64,000 nucleotides of DNA from Daedaleopsis sinensis (lineage: Eukaryota; Basidiomycota; Agaricomycetes; Polyporales; Polyporaceae): the NCBI GenBank assembly GCA_033807695.1, contig CM066305.1, forward strand, positions 4,030,001 to 4,094,000, in the 5' to 3' direction. Shown here piece by piece: positions 21,394-36,655 of the stretch. A model generated the notes under the pieces. It worked only from the letters and a program-made list of their open reading frames with translations, was not told where the DNA came from and searched no databases. Made by a program: the position numbers and the translations under genes. Position 1 is the first letter of the stretch, and each line of letters opens with the position of its first letter.

Positions 21394-23686
21394 CTACATG
21401 ACAACACAGCCCTTCCAACCCGTCTTCCCAGCCTTCCTCGTCTCCCTCACTCCCTCCCCATCTTCTGCATCTCTGACCTTGTCATCGCGACCTCTTCCTC
21501 TTCGCATCAGCTCTTCAAACTTCCTCTCGGCCTCCTCCCACTCGGTGCGAACCTCCTCCCGGACCTGCCACGTCCACATCTCCTCGATCGCGCGCCCCAG
21601 CTCATCCAGCCGGGCCTTCGTCTTGTCCGCCGATTCCTTACCCAGGTCCTCGCGCGCACCTGCGCCATCGTCTTCAGAGACGTCCGGGCCTGTGCCAAGC
21701 GGCCTAAGCCCGGCCGCGCCAACATCCAGCTCGTATATCCGCCCCACCCGCGCCGCATCGCGCACGACGCGCTGCGCGAACGGCAGCCGGACCGCTTGGT
21801 AGATCTTTAACACGTCCGCGACTGTGTCGAGCGTGGTCCGCGGGTCCGCGAGCAGCCGCCCGAGCACGTACGCGTCCTACCAGTACGACAGGTTGCAGTC
21901 ATCGTCCGCGTTGAGTTTTCGAATGCGGGTAGAGAGAGAAAGGAGCGCGCACCTCAATCGCTTGCCCGCCGCCCGCGCCGAAGTGGGTCTCCATCGCGTG
22001 CACCTGGGTGAGGGGTGATTAACGACGGCTAATACTTGAAGGGACGAGGACAGGAGCAATGATGCTTACCGCGTCCCCCATGAGCGCGACCCTCCCGCGC
22101 ACGGAAAAAGGTAGATCCTCGATGGCGTGTATTGCCCACAGCGTCGGCTTGTCGATACACTGCGCCGTGCGCCGTCGCAATTCAAGCCATTAAAATCCAC
22201 GCGCCCAAAAACACACACGAGAACATCAGCCAGAGCGCAGGTTAGAAGGTAAGCAGAGTTATGTTGACAAACCGCGAGCATCTCGCCGACCTCCGGCTCC
22301 CACCCTGCATAATGGGCGGCGACCTCGTCGCGCGAGGCGTCTGTGACCCACTTGCGTGGGTACGTCGTGCCCTTCGCTCCCGGGACAGTGACGAAGCCGA
22401 CCCAGTTGATGTACTTGCCGTGCGAGATCGGGTACGTGATAACATGCTGTCGGAGGATGTCCAAGTTAGCTTAAGCTGCAGCGCGAGTGTGCTATCGGCG
22501 GCCCGGCCACACAGACCTTTCCTTTCCCAGAATACTGCAGCAGACCACGCGGGATAGCGTCAGCGTACGCGAGTGCGAAACGAATAGCGATCCACTCACA
22601 CTCATCAGCGCAGGAGTCTCCAGCACCCGATGCCTTGGGTTGATTGCCCGCAGCTGCTCAGAGGGAATCAAGTGCCTGTATGCGATCGTCCCCGCCCACT
22701 GCGGCGTCGCGCGCTTGCACCGCTCGCACTCCTCAGGCCTTTGTGATTCTGTTATGTGACCATTCTCCCCCGCTCCCGCTCCCCCTGCGCCTACTCCGTC
22801 TCCATTGGTAGTACGCAACTCAGACTCGGGATTTACGCAATCCTGCGCGTGGGCGTATCCGTACATCGACGCTCGCGTCTTCGACTTGATCCCGTCCGCG
22901 CCGACGAGGACGTCCGCCTCCGCCGTCGTGCCGTCCGCGAAGTGAAGCGTGTACGCGGCGCCGTTCACAGGGAGGTTGTGACTCGCACCGTTGGTCGCAG
23001 TGGAGGACACTGCGCGCTCAGTATACCGGACGAACCGCTTGGAGGTGTGAATCGCGCAGTGCGGGGGTAGGTGCCTCACGAACACCTCGACCATCTCCGC
23101 GCGGTGCATCGTCGTTGACCCATCTGCAGACCCGAACGGGACTAGGTGTTAATGTGTGTGGTAACAGCTCTCATGTGTAGACTTACTAGGCACCGATACC
23201 CGCCCGAACTCGTATCCTTCTCTCTCCCAGTCCGACTTGCGGTATATAAATGCCGACTCTACGATCAGCGCAGATAGTTGGGAGTCAGTATCTATTTCGG
23301 GCCATGAGCAGGTCATACTTACTCATCTTTCCGTCACTCTCTCTCCCGCGCTCCTTGACCGCCTCCATCTCCAGCTCCTCGTACAGCCCGAGAGTTCGCA
23401 TAACCTCCCATGTCCGCGGCCAGACTGAGATGCCCGCACCGACGGTCGTTATCTCCGCATTCGCTTCATACATGTCGATCTGTATCCGCGCCCGGGACTC
23501 GGGGTCTTCGTAAAGTCCCAGGGTGACGGCTAGTGCTAGTCCTGCGATTCCGCCGCCCCTGAGTAGCGAGACCCGCGCATAACATAACAGGATAAGTGTA
23601 GAGCGAGCGTGGAACGACGAGAAGACGCACACGATAGCAACGCGGAAGCGCGGAGGCGAGGACGTTGGCAGGGCTTCGTCCGGCAT
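21394..23686 (-). CDS. Salicylate-hydroxylase-like FAD monooxygenase 2, CaaX end
   Basis: Nine exons (23686-23631, 23558-23323, 23258-23187, 23123-22600, 22534-22517, 22446-22273, 22159-22070, 22003-21953, 21876-21394) give 567 residues. FAD motifs match paralogue 1: GGGIAG near residue 20, LVGADGIKSKTR, RVALMGDA, HAMETHFGAGGGQAIEDAY. The 18 nt microexon (YSGKGK) is conserved. It differs from paralogue 1 by an extra intron after DGKM, a Gly/Ala/Glu-rich insertion (VGAGGAGAGENGH) and a longer charged tail ending in CVVM-stop. That end fits a CaaX prenylation box, which could anchor the enzyme to membranes (inference). A TATATAAG box at 23769-23776 lies 83 nt upstream. The aromatic hydroxylase role is from the family; the substrate is unknown. 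Confidence 0.9.
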
Positions 23687-23768
23687 AAAGTTGCTGAACT
23701 GTGGGTATTTGTAGGTGAGGGATTCAGGCAGGTATCTAGCAGAAGAACGTCAGCGCATGAGGTCTGTA

Positions 23769-23776
23769 CTTATATA
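23769..23776 (-). promoter_or_regulatory. TATA box of FAD monooxygenase 2
   Basis: TATATAAG on the minus strand, 83 nt upstream of the ATG at 23686. Confidence 0.5.
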
Positions 23777-24787
23777 CCTGCAACCCGGGAAGACGGAGAC
23801 CCGAAATATGGGAGAGAACAAAATAAGCAACCAGAAAACATCGAGCTTCTTTAACGAGTCGCAGCATCGTGAGAGGACGGTTGTAGTTCGAAAATACCCG
23901 CGCTGCTTTTATATCCGTTGGTCCCAGTTCCAGGCCACGAGATGGACGTGGCCCGAGGCAGTGCATGTCGTCATGCACCAACATAGCTCGGGGATGCGCT
24001 GTCAACTTCTTCCGCGTCCCGGCCGCCGAGTGGCGAGAAGACTGCCAGCAAGTCAGAAACCTCAATAGATACGCGAAATGAGAAGACCTAAGGGCGCACC
24101 AATATAATCTGACATTCTCTTTGCTTAACCGCACGAGAACCGACCACAATGGTGCTCGCAGCTCTAGCCCACTGTACGGCTCGCCCTCGCCTGCGTGTAC
24201 CTGCGCGATTGGCGATTTGACTAGTGCATCGAAGCAACAACATGGGCAAGGAAATTCCAGACTTAGAAAGCAGATGCGACTGGCATGAACTTGTTCAGGT
24301 GGTGTCGCGGGCTGCGGCGGGCATTCTCGTTCCCGCTGAGGGATGTTCATCACCAGTAGTACCTGGAAGAAAATGACACACTACAGTGGGAACGCCAAGT
24401 CGAAGCGAGAGTGCAGCAAGTATTAATTATTCCAGCTGCAGCAAGGAAGGTTGTGCAAGGTGCGAGCTCGGGGCAGTCGTGGTCAGTAGCAAAGGTTCAA
24501 TTTTACAAGCGCTCGAGATCTACGGGCGCCTAGACGTACATAGTATGTACGCGCGCGGCCACCAAGGGCCACCAGTTGACTCTTGCATTCAGTTCTGCTT
24601 CTCAACAAGTACTTTGAAGCATGAGTACTACACCTGAGTAACCAGTTGCTAGATGATGATCGATGATCTGGTCAACGTTAGGTCAAGGGCAGCTGTTGGG
24701 GGGCCGGGTCGGTCGGGTAATTCAAAGAATCCCACGCGTTGCCAGCAGCCGAATCAAAACCACGCTTGACTCTTACCACACTCATCA
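23777..24787. promoter_or_regulatory. Divergent intergenic region between two monooxygenases
   Basis: About 1 kb separating the start of FAD monooxygenase 2 (minus) from the start of the phenol-hydroxylase-like gene (plus). It contains a second TATAAAAG-like box on the minus strand near 23905-23912. No coding region recognised. It may serve as a shared promoter region, which cannot be shown from sequence alone. Confidence 0.35.
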
Positions 24788-26389
24788 ATGTCTATCCCAC
24801 AAACCGCGGACGTCGTTGTTGTCGGTGGTGGCCCCACTGGCCTCGTACTTGCATTGGCACTCCAGAAACGCGGTTGCTCGGATGTGGTGGTAGTTGATGC
24901 CGTCGCACAAGGCGAGAACACATCCCGGGCGCTTGCCATTCACGCGGCCACAATGGAGGTACGTACGCGTCACACTGTTGAATCTTCGCTCCAACAACTG
25001 CATCCCCATTATCAAATAGCTGCGTGGTCATTTCATTGGCCGTGGTGTGAGCTACTCATAATTCATTCCGTCATTCCGTCATGTGTCATTTCGTTGAATG
25101 GTAGACTTCTGAAGGTACTTACTACGCACCTTCTACAGGCACTCGAAGACATAGGCATCGCCGATTTGCTTCTTGCAGAGGGCGGAAAAATAAACAGAAC
25201 GGCCGTCTGGATGAGCGGTGACAGCGCCCCTATCGAAACCGCTTTCTTCTCCCCACTATCCAAGTACACAAAATACTCGTTCGTTCTGGCGTTGCCGCAA
25301 CACATCACTGAGCGAGTCATTGGCAAGGTCGCCCAAGAGCGCGGCATTCACATCCATCGTCCGCACCGGGTCGTGGATATCCAACCTCACGAGGCAGACC
25401 ACAATCTCACAGATGTCACCTTTGACAACGGCCACGTACTCCGTACCCGCTGCGTAGTGGGCGCAGATGGTGCACGTTCCACGGTAGGCTGGGAATCTCC
25501 GCCACCAGGTTTATAGTGCTAATGCTTTCTCGTCCTTGAACAGGTCCGCCAACTCAGTAACATCGGATGGGCAGACCCTACAGGCGACGCAGACCTAAAC
25601 GCTAAGGACGAGTCCTATGGGTCCAACATGGTCATCGCCGACGTCACTCTCTCGTCGGTGCCGCCCATCACGCTTGACGCGATCAACCTGCTCGTCACGC
25701 CCGACAACACGCTCCTCTTCATCGCGCTCCCCGGCACACCCTACGCCGAGCAGACCACAGACCCGACCTACCGCGTCTCGTGCGTCATCCCGCCCTCTCT
25801 CGGCACCCCTCCGCGCGCTCCAGACACGCAGTACATGCAGAACCTGCTTGACGCCTACGGTCCCCGTGCGATCTTTCCCGCGACACCCCGTGTGGAGATC
25901 TCGCGCACTCTGTGGTCGAGCCGCTTCCGGACGCACTCCGGAATTGCCGACCGTTTCTTCAGCCACGTCCCCGCCAAAGCCCCTGGGGGGTCCGACGGCG
26001 GACCTGTGCTGCTCGTCGGAGATGCGGCGCACATCCACCCGCCGATGGGCGGGCAGGGCATGAACCTCGGCATCCGCGACGTGATCAAGCTCGCACCTGT
26101 GCTCACTGCGTACCTACGCGCCAGCCCTGATGCAGACGCGGGAGGATCCGAACATGAAAGCTCGCTCAGAACGTGGGCACAGGAGCGTCGTGGGCGGGCG
26201 CTCGAGGTGATCACGCTGGTCAAGCAGCTCCAGCAGATGATGTGGGTCACGAACGAGCGGCGGTGGTTCATGGGCATCATCCCGTACAACCCTGGGTGGC
26301 TGAGGAATGTGTTCTTGAGGTTCGTGACTAGGTTTGAATGGTTCAAGGCGAAGAACGCGTGGCGAGTGAGTGGGCTAGGGAATCGGTGA
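24788..26389 (+). CDS. Phenol 2-monooxygenase-like FAD hydroxylase
   Basis: Exons 24788-24958, 25139-25493 and 25554-26389 give 453 residues. MSIPQTADVVVVGGGPTGLVLALAL is a classic N-terminal FAD fold. RCVVGADGARSTV is the DG motif. VLLVGDAAHIHPPMGGQGMNLGIRD is the second FAD/ribose motif of the PheA/TfdB/UbiH-type aromatic hydroxylases, which insert one oxygen into phenolic rings. The C-terminal thioredoxin-like domain of true phenol hydroxylases is absent: the protein ends about 90 residues after GDAAH. The first intron is 180 nt, longer than its neighbours. The gene is divergent from FAD monooxygenase 2. A quinone-pathway or secondary-metabolite hydroxylase is equally possible. Confidence 0.88.
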
Positions 26390-26807
26390 TCAACAGGGGT
26401 ACAGTAGAAGCCATCGACTTGTAATTCTGGTGTAACCACTTTCTGCAACGACTCGAAGCTTTGCACAACAGGTTTGTGCACAGGACTGATGTCCTGTTCC
26501 AACTCGACTGTGACCGTGGGTGATTCTCCTTGCGACAAGAAGTGGACTTGATGAAGCACCAGACGTCTTCCGATACAATGTGCGGTGCACTTCGCGACGT
26601 TGAATGTCAAGACGTGTGAGAATTTGAGATTCTGAGAAGCTACAGGGGAGACAGTTGATGAAAACAAGTACAACATATCTAAAGTTCCAGCACAATGCGA
26701 GCGCGAGTCCAACTCGAGCGTTACCGAGTCGATGAGCGTCCCATACACGTCGGTACCGATAACCAATGGGGACAAAGTCTTGTGGTATGAGGCGGGTAAG
26801 CAGACCG
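26390..26807. other. Convergent 3' intergenic region
   Basis: Lies between the stops of the phenol-hydroxylase-like gene and the MARVEL-like gene. A long antisense frame crosses it but shows no family features. Confidence 0.35.
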
Positions 26808-27598
26808 TCAAACCGTCGCACGCGAGACGCTGACCGGGGACGTCGTGGCCCATTCGACGACCATTGGGCGGGACGACGCGGTCCGGGTCTTCTGGACGGA
26901 GTTGAGGATGGCGACGATGATGACGCCCACGAGGGCCGTCCAGCCGAGCCAGGCAAACGCCATCATCGCGGTGAGGACGCGGCAGGGCTCGAACTTATAG
27001 CAGAACGCGAGGCTTGGCCAAATGCTCTGCACGCAAGGGGGGACGATTGAGGGACGGGATAACGAATAGAGGCAGTGCGAGAAGGGAAAACGTACGGCTG
27101 AGACGCAGCACCCAATGAGCCACAGAAGCCACAGGAAGGATAGAGCGGCGAGCTCGAGGAGGTTGTTCGACGTCGAGGACCTCGAGAGATATATGGGGGG
27201 TACCCAGCCGAGTCTGACGACGCGGTGAGGAAACGATCGTGAATCGAGGAAGGGTGTGGACTCACACAAGAGGGATCGAGCCCAAGGTCAGGAGAGAGCA
27301 CACGAGCAGCTCCACGACGATGGGATCTGAAGGAAGATGGGGTCACCGCACTAGCGGACGAGATCGAGCGAGACTCACCATAGAAGTTGACACCGTGATT
27401 GAGGGGATCGCCCCGGGGCAGATGGAGAGTATAGCCCAAGCGCACGCACGTGAGGATGAAGAGGAGAGCGGAAAATACCCACTACCGCGACCAACACTAT
27501 TGCATCAGTTCACAGCAGATTGGCTCGTCTGTAAGCTGCCTGGCACTCACGAGAACGATGTACAGCGGAAGACGAATGATCGTTTGAAGGGGGCCCAT
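26808..27598 (-). CDS. MARVEL-like four-helix membrane protein
   Basis: Five exons (27598-27551, 27481-27379, 27326-27266, 27213-27096, 27026-26808) give 182 residues. Hydrophobic segments are WVFSALLFILTCVRLGYTL, then IVVELLVCSLLTLGSIPL, then LAALSFLWLLWLIGCCVSA, then AFAWLGWTALVGVIIVAIL. This four-helix pattern with a polar C-terminal tail matches fungal MARVEL-domain proteins, which sit in plasma or vesicle membranes and are linked to membrane organisation. The N-terminus MGPLQTIIRLPLYIVL precedes the first helix and could extend it. A TATA box lies about 120 nt upstream. No enzymatic motif. The family call rests on topology and overall pattern, so it is moderately certain. Confidence 0.72.
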
Positions 27599-27715
27599 GG
27601 CGGTCTACGCCGGACGATGCGCACAGCGACGCAGGTGAGCGCGGAACCGGGAAGAGTGAGAGTACGGGGTAGAGCCAGCCAGGGCGGTCGAGGGACAGTG
27701 TCTCGGCAGCGAGAG

Positions 27716-27722
27716 TTTATAT
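27716..27722 (-). promoter_or_regulatory. TATA box of the MARVEL-like gene
   Basis: ATATAAA on the minus strand, about 120 nt upstream of the ATG at 27598. Confidence 0.4.
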
Positions 27723-28493
27723 GTATGGCCGAGCAAACCGCCAGTAGCGACGGTGGGACCTGGTTCTTCATTTAAGAAGACTACTAGGGCGATGGTGGTT
27801 GTCATGGACAACGCGTGGCAGCCTTTCCGTCCTAACTATCATAAGATTGAGTAACTTGAAGGATTCGGAGAATGCAAATGAAACGCCTTCAAGCTTCGTA
27901 TCAAAGTGAGACGACAGACGAAGCCATCAATGTATCATCCCTTCGAGGAGAGACCAGACAGACAGGAAGAAAGGTAGCACTGATCTCAGGAGTTAGGCGG
28001 CGATATCGTCGTGAAGGTGGGAACAACGCAGTTGACCGATGCCGAAACCGCCGAAATAGGCACCGTCGGGACTCGGGAGACGCCTCTCGTCACAGGCACC
28101 TGACTGTGACAGGCGCGTTTGCCAAGTCCGAGCAGCAGTGGTGCTGAGGCGAAGTCGTGAGCACAACTCTGCACGACGCGTCGCTGCTCTTCAAGAGTAC
28201 TAGTTGATATCAAGTAGGGCTGGAGTCAAGCTGTGATCTCAAGATATTGAATATTCGCTCCATCGAATACGCAATTTGATAGGTGGGACTTGGTATACTT
28301 CGTCTCCGTCTTCGACGTTCGTTGTGCACGAGCGTAGGGAATCTGCAAAAGCAGCACATAGATGCTGCAGTCGACAATATCGGGCTGACCTCTTATAGAC
28401 TCTAGTGTTTGAGACGGCCAGGGTTTGTATCAGCGGTTTGGGGGTCCTTCGGGAGCTCCCCTTTCAACCATAGGTACCGGAATTCCTGCTCTG
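27723..28493. other. Intergenic region, no gene recognised
   Basis: About 770 bp between the MARVEL-like promoter and the 3' end of the F-box gene. Only short frames are seen. Confidence 0.35.
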
Positions 28494-29886
28494 TTACAAA
28501 CAGTAAATGATGCGCTGCCCATTGTCATACGCATCAGAAGAGCCGCGGTGGTGATGACACATACCGTCTCCTACTATTTCCCTTCCCACATACACCACAA
28601 CGGCAGAGTGGAACTGCTCCGGCACACGTGCTGGCCGGACGAGTTGCGCCTTCCACCATGCGCTATTGTGCGCATCATCGTGATCAAACAGCAAGAACTG
28701 GAGCAGCTGTAGCTTAGGGAACAATTCATGCACGATCTGCTCGAAGGTGGCCATGAGGTCAAGCAGGCCGTTCCTGTCGCGGAAGTATCGTGAATATACC
28801 GCCCGGGGCGCCGAGTTCCCCATCGTTTCCGAGTCGGACTCTGTGCACGAGTCACAAAGTGTCGTCTCGAGCGCGATCCTGATCGTCAACTGGAGGCCCG
28901 TGTCCAAATTTGAAGATACGGAGTTGAGTGTCTCGCGTAAGACGACCTCGTATTGAGAGTCGGGCTCGAATAGAAGTGAGAACCACAATTCGCGTAGGCG
29001 GGGAGACCCTCGGATAATGTCCAGGAGACTATCTGTGCTGAATGCTTAGCTGCGCAGCCAATTGCACAAGGAACGAGAGCCTGGGGTGGGCCGCACCTGA
29101 CACTCCCCGTGACTCGATGCACAGGGATAGCTCCTCAATTGAATGACCGAATGTATGAAGCGGATATGGAGCCGTTACGCATCCGTACTGTTGTTATCGC
29201 AAGGCATCATTCTAGTGTTCGCTCATATCTGCCAGGAGAACGGAACATACACCCATTTCAAGTCTCTGCAGGCTGTGACAAGCAGATGTGGTTGGCTCCC
29301 TCGGCATTTCCGGGAGCGTCAGCAGTTTGTACGGGGAGTACAATGACAGGTCCTGGAGCCTAGGGAGCGCCCAAATCAGGTGCAGGAATGCGGAGAACAC
29401 CTCTCGATCAAGCGAGATCCGCAGCTCAACAATCATTTTCCCCCATAACAAGGACAGGGAAGAATCGATGAGCTGCAATGGATAGTTCGTTCTCCAGATG
29501 ATATTTGAGAGATCGTACGTAACACAGTTACGCAGCATGCTCTGCAGTGGCATGCGCGTAAACGGTACATATGCGTCATAAGCATGAACAGTCATGCAGA
29601 TAACGAGGTCTGCGAGGAGGCGTCCGGAACGGTCATCCGCGGGTGCGCTATCGAGGAGGGTACGGAGGAGGAGGTCGACTTGGGATGCGGACCGAAGGTC
29701 AACCTCGCATAGGAGATTATAGCGGCTCCGGGGAAACCACGCAGCGCAGACGAGAGCTGTCTGCCGCCACGTACAATACGAGCTTGACTCCACAGTGTGC
29801 GGCCCATTTTCTCGCAGGTGAAATCGGAGGTAGCATGCGTCGATTATCCTTTCACAGACCTCGATCGGCACAAGGCTCTTCTCCAT
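28494..29886 (-). CDS. F-box domain protein
   Basis: Exons 29886-29251, 29187-29097 and 29044-28494 join in frame to 425 residues. The N-terminus MEKSLVPIEVCERIIDACY followed by TWRQTALVCAAWFPRSRYNLLCEVDL is the typical basidiomycete F-box. Leucine-rich stretches follow (LPRLQDLSLYSPYKLLTL, HSIEELSLCIESRG, GSPRLRELWFSLLF). Such proteins are normally SCF ubiquitin ligase adaptors; the target is unknown. The ATG at 29886 was preferred over an in-frame ATG 39 nt upstream because it matches the family start. A decayed relative lies at about 30570-30812. The 3' end could be extended by a further unrecognised exon. Confidence 0.75.
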
Positions 29887-30569
29887 GCCGATGACCTGAG
29901 GTGACGCCACCACCTGCAAGGCCAAGAGCTGGACAGGGATATCCGCGGATGAGGCTCACTGATAGCAGAAGGCGACGATTGCTGGGGTGCAGCGAGCCAG
30001 CAGATGAGCGCAAGAGTTGAAGCTCGATGTTCCTGTGAAAGATGCGTTATCGTCCGTGCCTTTTTGATGCGGTACCACGACGAAGAAGATACAGAGAACG
30101 TTCCATTTACACACGTACCCTGGGTACTAGAGTGCGCACTTGGTCTTGGGCGAGCCGCCCAAGTACCTGCGCGAAGGCCCTCCAGTAGAGACCGGCGCCT
30201 CCGACGAGCCCGAGGCTTGCATTGGTGCTAAGGGAGCCTAATTTGCAGATAAAAATCCAGGAGAGTGAACGAGCATAGTTGATGTCGTGGTAGAACTCGT
30301 CAGAGACTCGACATGAGCCCAATAGACGCTCGGGGAGCTGAGTGTATCGTTCAATCGACGGTCGCTGAGCGTTGCATGACTGATCTGTGTGCGATGCAGG
30401 ACGGCAACATCATCAGACACGAAAAGCTCCGCGCCTGATGCATGACGGTCGAAGGAGTATAGTAGCACGTACGCCTCCTCGGTCCCGGCTCCGTGACGGG
30501 GACGCACGACCATGTCCGCGGAGCTGCATCGAGCTGCAGTGTCCATGTCCATGTTTAAATTCGTAGGGG

Positions 30570-30812
30570 CTTCCGCGGCCAGGATAAGCGGCTGCGTGTG
30601 GGGGCAGCGCGGTCCGACTCCGCGGTATCACGGAGGAGGGTATGTAGGAGGTGATCAATGTGGACGGCGGACCACAGCTCGACCTCGAGGGAGTCGATGA
30701 GAGAGAAATACGCGGAGAAGACGAGCACGATCTGCCGCCAGGTGTCGTATGAGCTTAGGTCCTCGGGGGTAGTGGTGGTTCGCGCGCCTCGATCGGGAGG
30801 GGTCTCTGCTCC
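30570..30812 (-). pseudogene. Decayed F-box gene fragment
   Basis: The segment begins MEQRPLPIEAR, as in the intact neighbour (MEKSLVPIEV). After a frame change it reads YDTWRQIVLVFSAYFS and VELWSAVHIDHLLHTLL, matching the F-box region (WRQTALVCAAW, VDLRSASQVDLLLRTLL). Homology ends near 30570. No single frame covers it, so it is a broken duplicate of the F-box gene at 28494-29886. Confidence 0.7.
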
Positions 30813-32804
30813 ATGTCGCCCGCTCTTGAGGAGGCTTTGAGTGAAAGTTTGAAGTTTGACCGGCCACGGTCAGTCCCGGACGAGTGACGGCCATGATATC
30901 GGGCAATGCTTGACCGTCACCGTTGTGAAGCTCGCGCTAGACCCTGGTACACCGACATCCAAGAGTATCCCCAGACGCTGCAGATGTCCAGCTGAGCGGC
31001 CCCATGACAATACATGCCCAACCCTCGAGCCTCGACTCAGGCCAGTGAAGACGAAGACCTTCGCGGACGGCCTTCTGAAGCAGATCCAAATGTCCTCCGT
31101 CACTTGTCCGGGGCATGGCGGTATGTATGCAGACCATGTATGCAGACCGCGGATCATGTGCGGGGGGGAGGAGGCATGAATGCACGGACGGCCGTCGCGG
31201 TGCTCTTAGTGACAGTCGCTAGCCACCGCCACCGTCCTTCGACGGGACTCGGAGGAGATGGGCGACTTGCCGGTGGTCGTGGTCGTAGTCGACATACTAG
31301 TAGCGCGCGAGCAGCGGTCGTGATGGTGTCCTCGCATGCGAACGCAGCAAAATACAGAACTCAGCACTGGAGCTGAGGAGACGAAGAAGGAATTGGCAGA
31401 TACGAGCATGATGAGGAGAAGCGGCCGCGGCCGCGAAGGATGGGAGTGGAGTCTGGACGGCATCTTGGAGTCGAGCGTCACGCGTCAGCTGCGGGTCGGC
31501 CGCAGACCGCGTTGGCTTGAACATTGAACCCTCGCCGTCGGCGTTACGCCGCCGGTAGGATCCGGTGGTGAGTGGCACGAGCGGCGCGAGACGAGTCATC
31601 CCGGCGGGCGAAGCTCTGGAGTGTGGATGCGGAGCGCGGGTGTATTGGACTCGGATTGTCCTCCGTGTCGTGTCCCAGTCTGGAGCACGGAGACGTCGCA
31701 CAGTGCCACTGCCAGAGGGTAGGGGAGTCACTGGCACGCGGAGGGCGGCGGGGATGGGACCGGCTGCTGAACGATGCCAGTGGACGATGGACGGTGAATG
31801 AGGTGAGGCATCCTCGACGAGGCGGCACCTGCGAGCCTGCGTGCGTATGGTGAGGCCTCCAGACGGACAGGCGAAGCCGGAGCAGCGTTGCGCGGCGGTG
31901 CTGGGAATCACGCCGTGGCTAGTCGCCGACCCTGAAAACCCCATATTGATCGATGTGCGGCCGGAAGTCGCAATCGTGGGCAGTGCAAAGCGTAATTACC
32001 GTCGGTTACACGAGGCCTATGTGCGGTCGGCGAGTGCCAGTCATTCCAGACTCGGATGTATTAGGCGCCGAAATGGATTGACCTTCGTGGCGCAGCGCGC
32101 AACTCTGCGAGAGTTGGTAAATATTCGATTGACGCAGATGAGTAATATATGAAGCGGCAGGTATCCTTGACCGTCACAGTGGATGACAGGTGTTGTTTAG
32201 CCTCACCTTCTACGATGCATGATGGGCAAATCATCACTGTCAGCCGGCGTGGCACTGCCAGCAAGTCATAGTGGCCCAGAGTCAATCTTCGCAACCTGGA
32301 TAGATCATCGACGAGAACGACGATGCCTAAATGGATGTGAGGGCAAGGGTAAGTCAGTATCAGCTGTATCATGGCCCCTGCAATGTGGATTCTGAAACGG
32401 TGAGATGAGACTCGGATACAAAGGAACTTACTAATCCTCAACAGTGCTCGCTTGATACTAGCCGGCCGGATGAAGGCGTTTGATTTTCGGAAATTGAAGA
32501 CCGACCGCTGAACGCCTCAACGCGGCGGCCATCATCCTCACCCCGAGAACTCTAAAAACGCCATTGACGTTATCACGCTCCGAATCTCTCCGGGAGAGCA
32601 GTAGGACGTATGTGGACATAGCCAGCTCACCGGGCGGAAAAGCACCAGCCGTGACGCCGCAGTGAACAACACGGTATTATCGTGGTTCGGGATGGAGGCA
32701 GAGGTAGTACTAGAAGATCCCGAAAGATTCGGGGTGGTTTAGGGGCGTAGTACTGTGACGCGGTTGCCGGGTGACGGCGTGACAAGAAGTCTGGGCGGGG
32801 CTAG
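30813..32804. other. Long region without a confirmed gene
   Basis: About 2 kb. A 126-codon minus-strand frame at 32061-32441 contains a leucine-rich stretch (VDDLSRLRRLTLGHYDLL) that could be an F-box/LRR remnant, but there is no start context or partner exon. Other long frames here are GC-driven and overlap on both strands. Confidence 0.35.
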
Positions 32805-32919
32805 CAAAGTCGCGTCTGGCCGAGTTCGGGTTCCGACTTCAACGGGATGAGCGCGCAGTACCCGGCACGGCGCGCGGCAGGCCCACTCCGTCATATACAA
32901 TACGTCCATCCGAGCGTAG

Positions 32920-36422
<3,503 letters not shown>

Positions 36423-36655
36423 TGTGCGCGCGTGTGGCAACCGGTGGACATCTGCTTTGATGCGTCGTTCGCGCACTGTATGGACTTGGACTGCATCTCG
36501 ATCTCGTACATTCTGCACAGTACTCTATGGACTCCTCTCGTGCTCTCGTCTCTCATAGTCATGTAGCACGCTCGCTGTGCGTTCGCTCGTTTCTGTATCG
36601 CTGCCCGGACTACCACCTACCTGTAGCACTCGTATATACATACATTCACGTACTC

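Noticed and set aside
25855..26853. 332-codon minus-strand open frame
   Set aside because: Antisense to the phenol-hydroxylase-like gene and overlapping the MARVEL-like 3' end; no recognisable domain.
31297..31944. 215-codon minus-strand frame in the 30.8-33 kb region
   Set aside because: Pro/Ser/Arg-rich translation with overlapping open frames on the other strand; no start context or partner exon.
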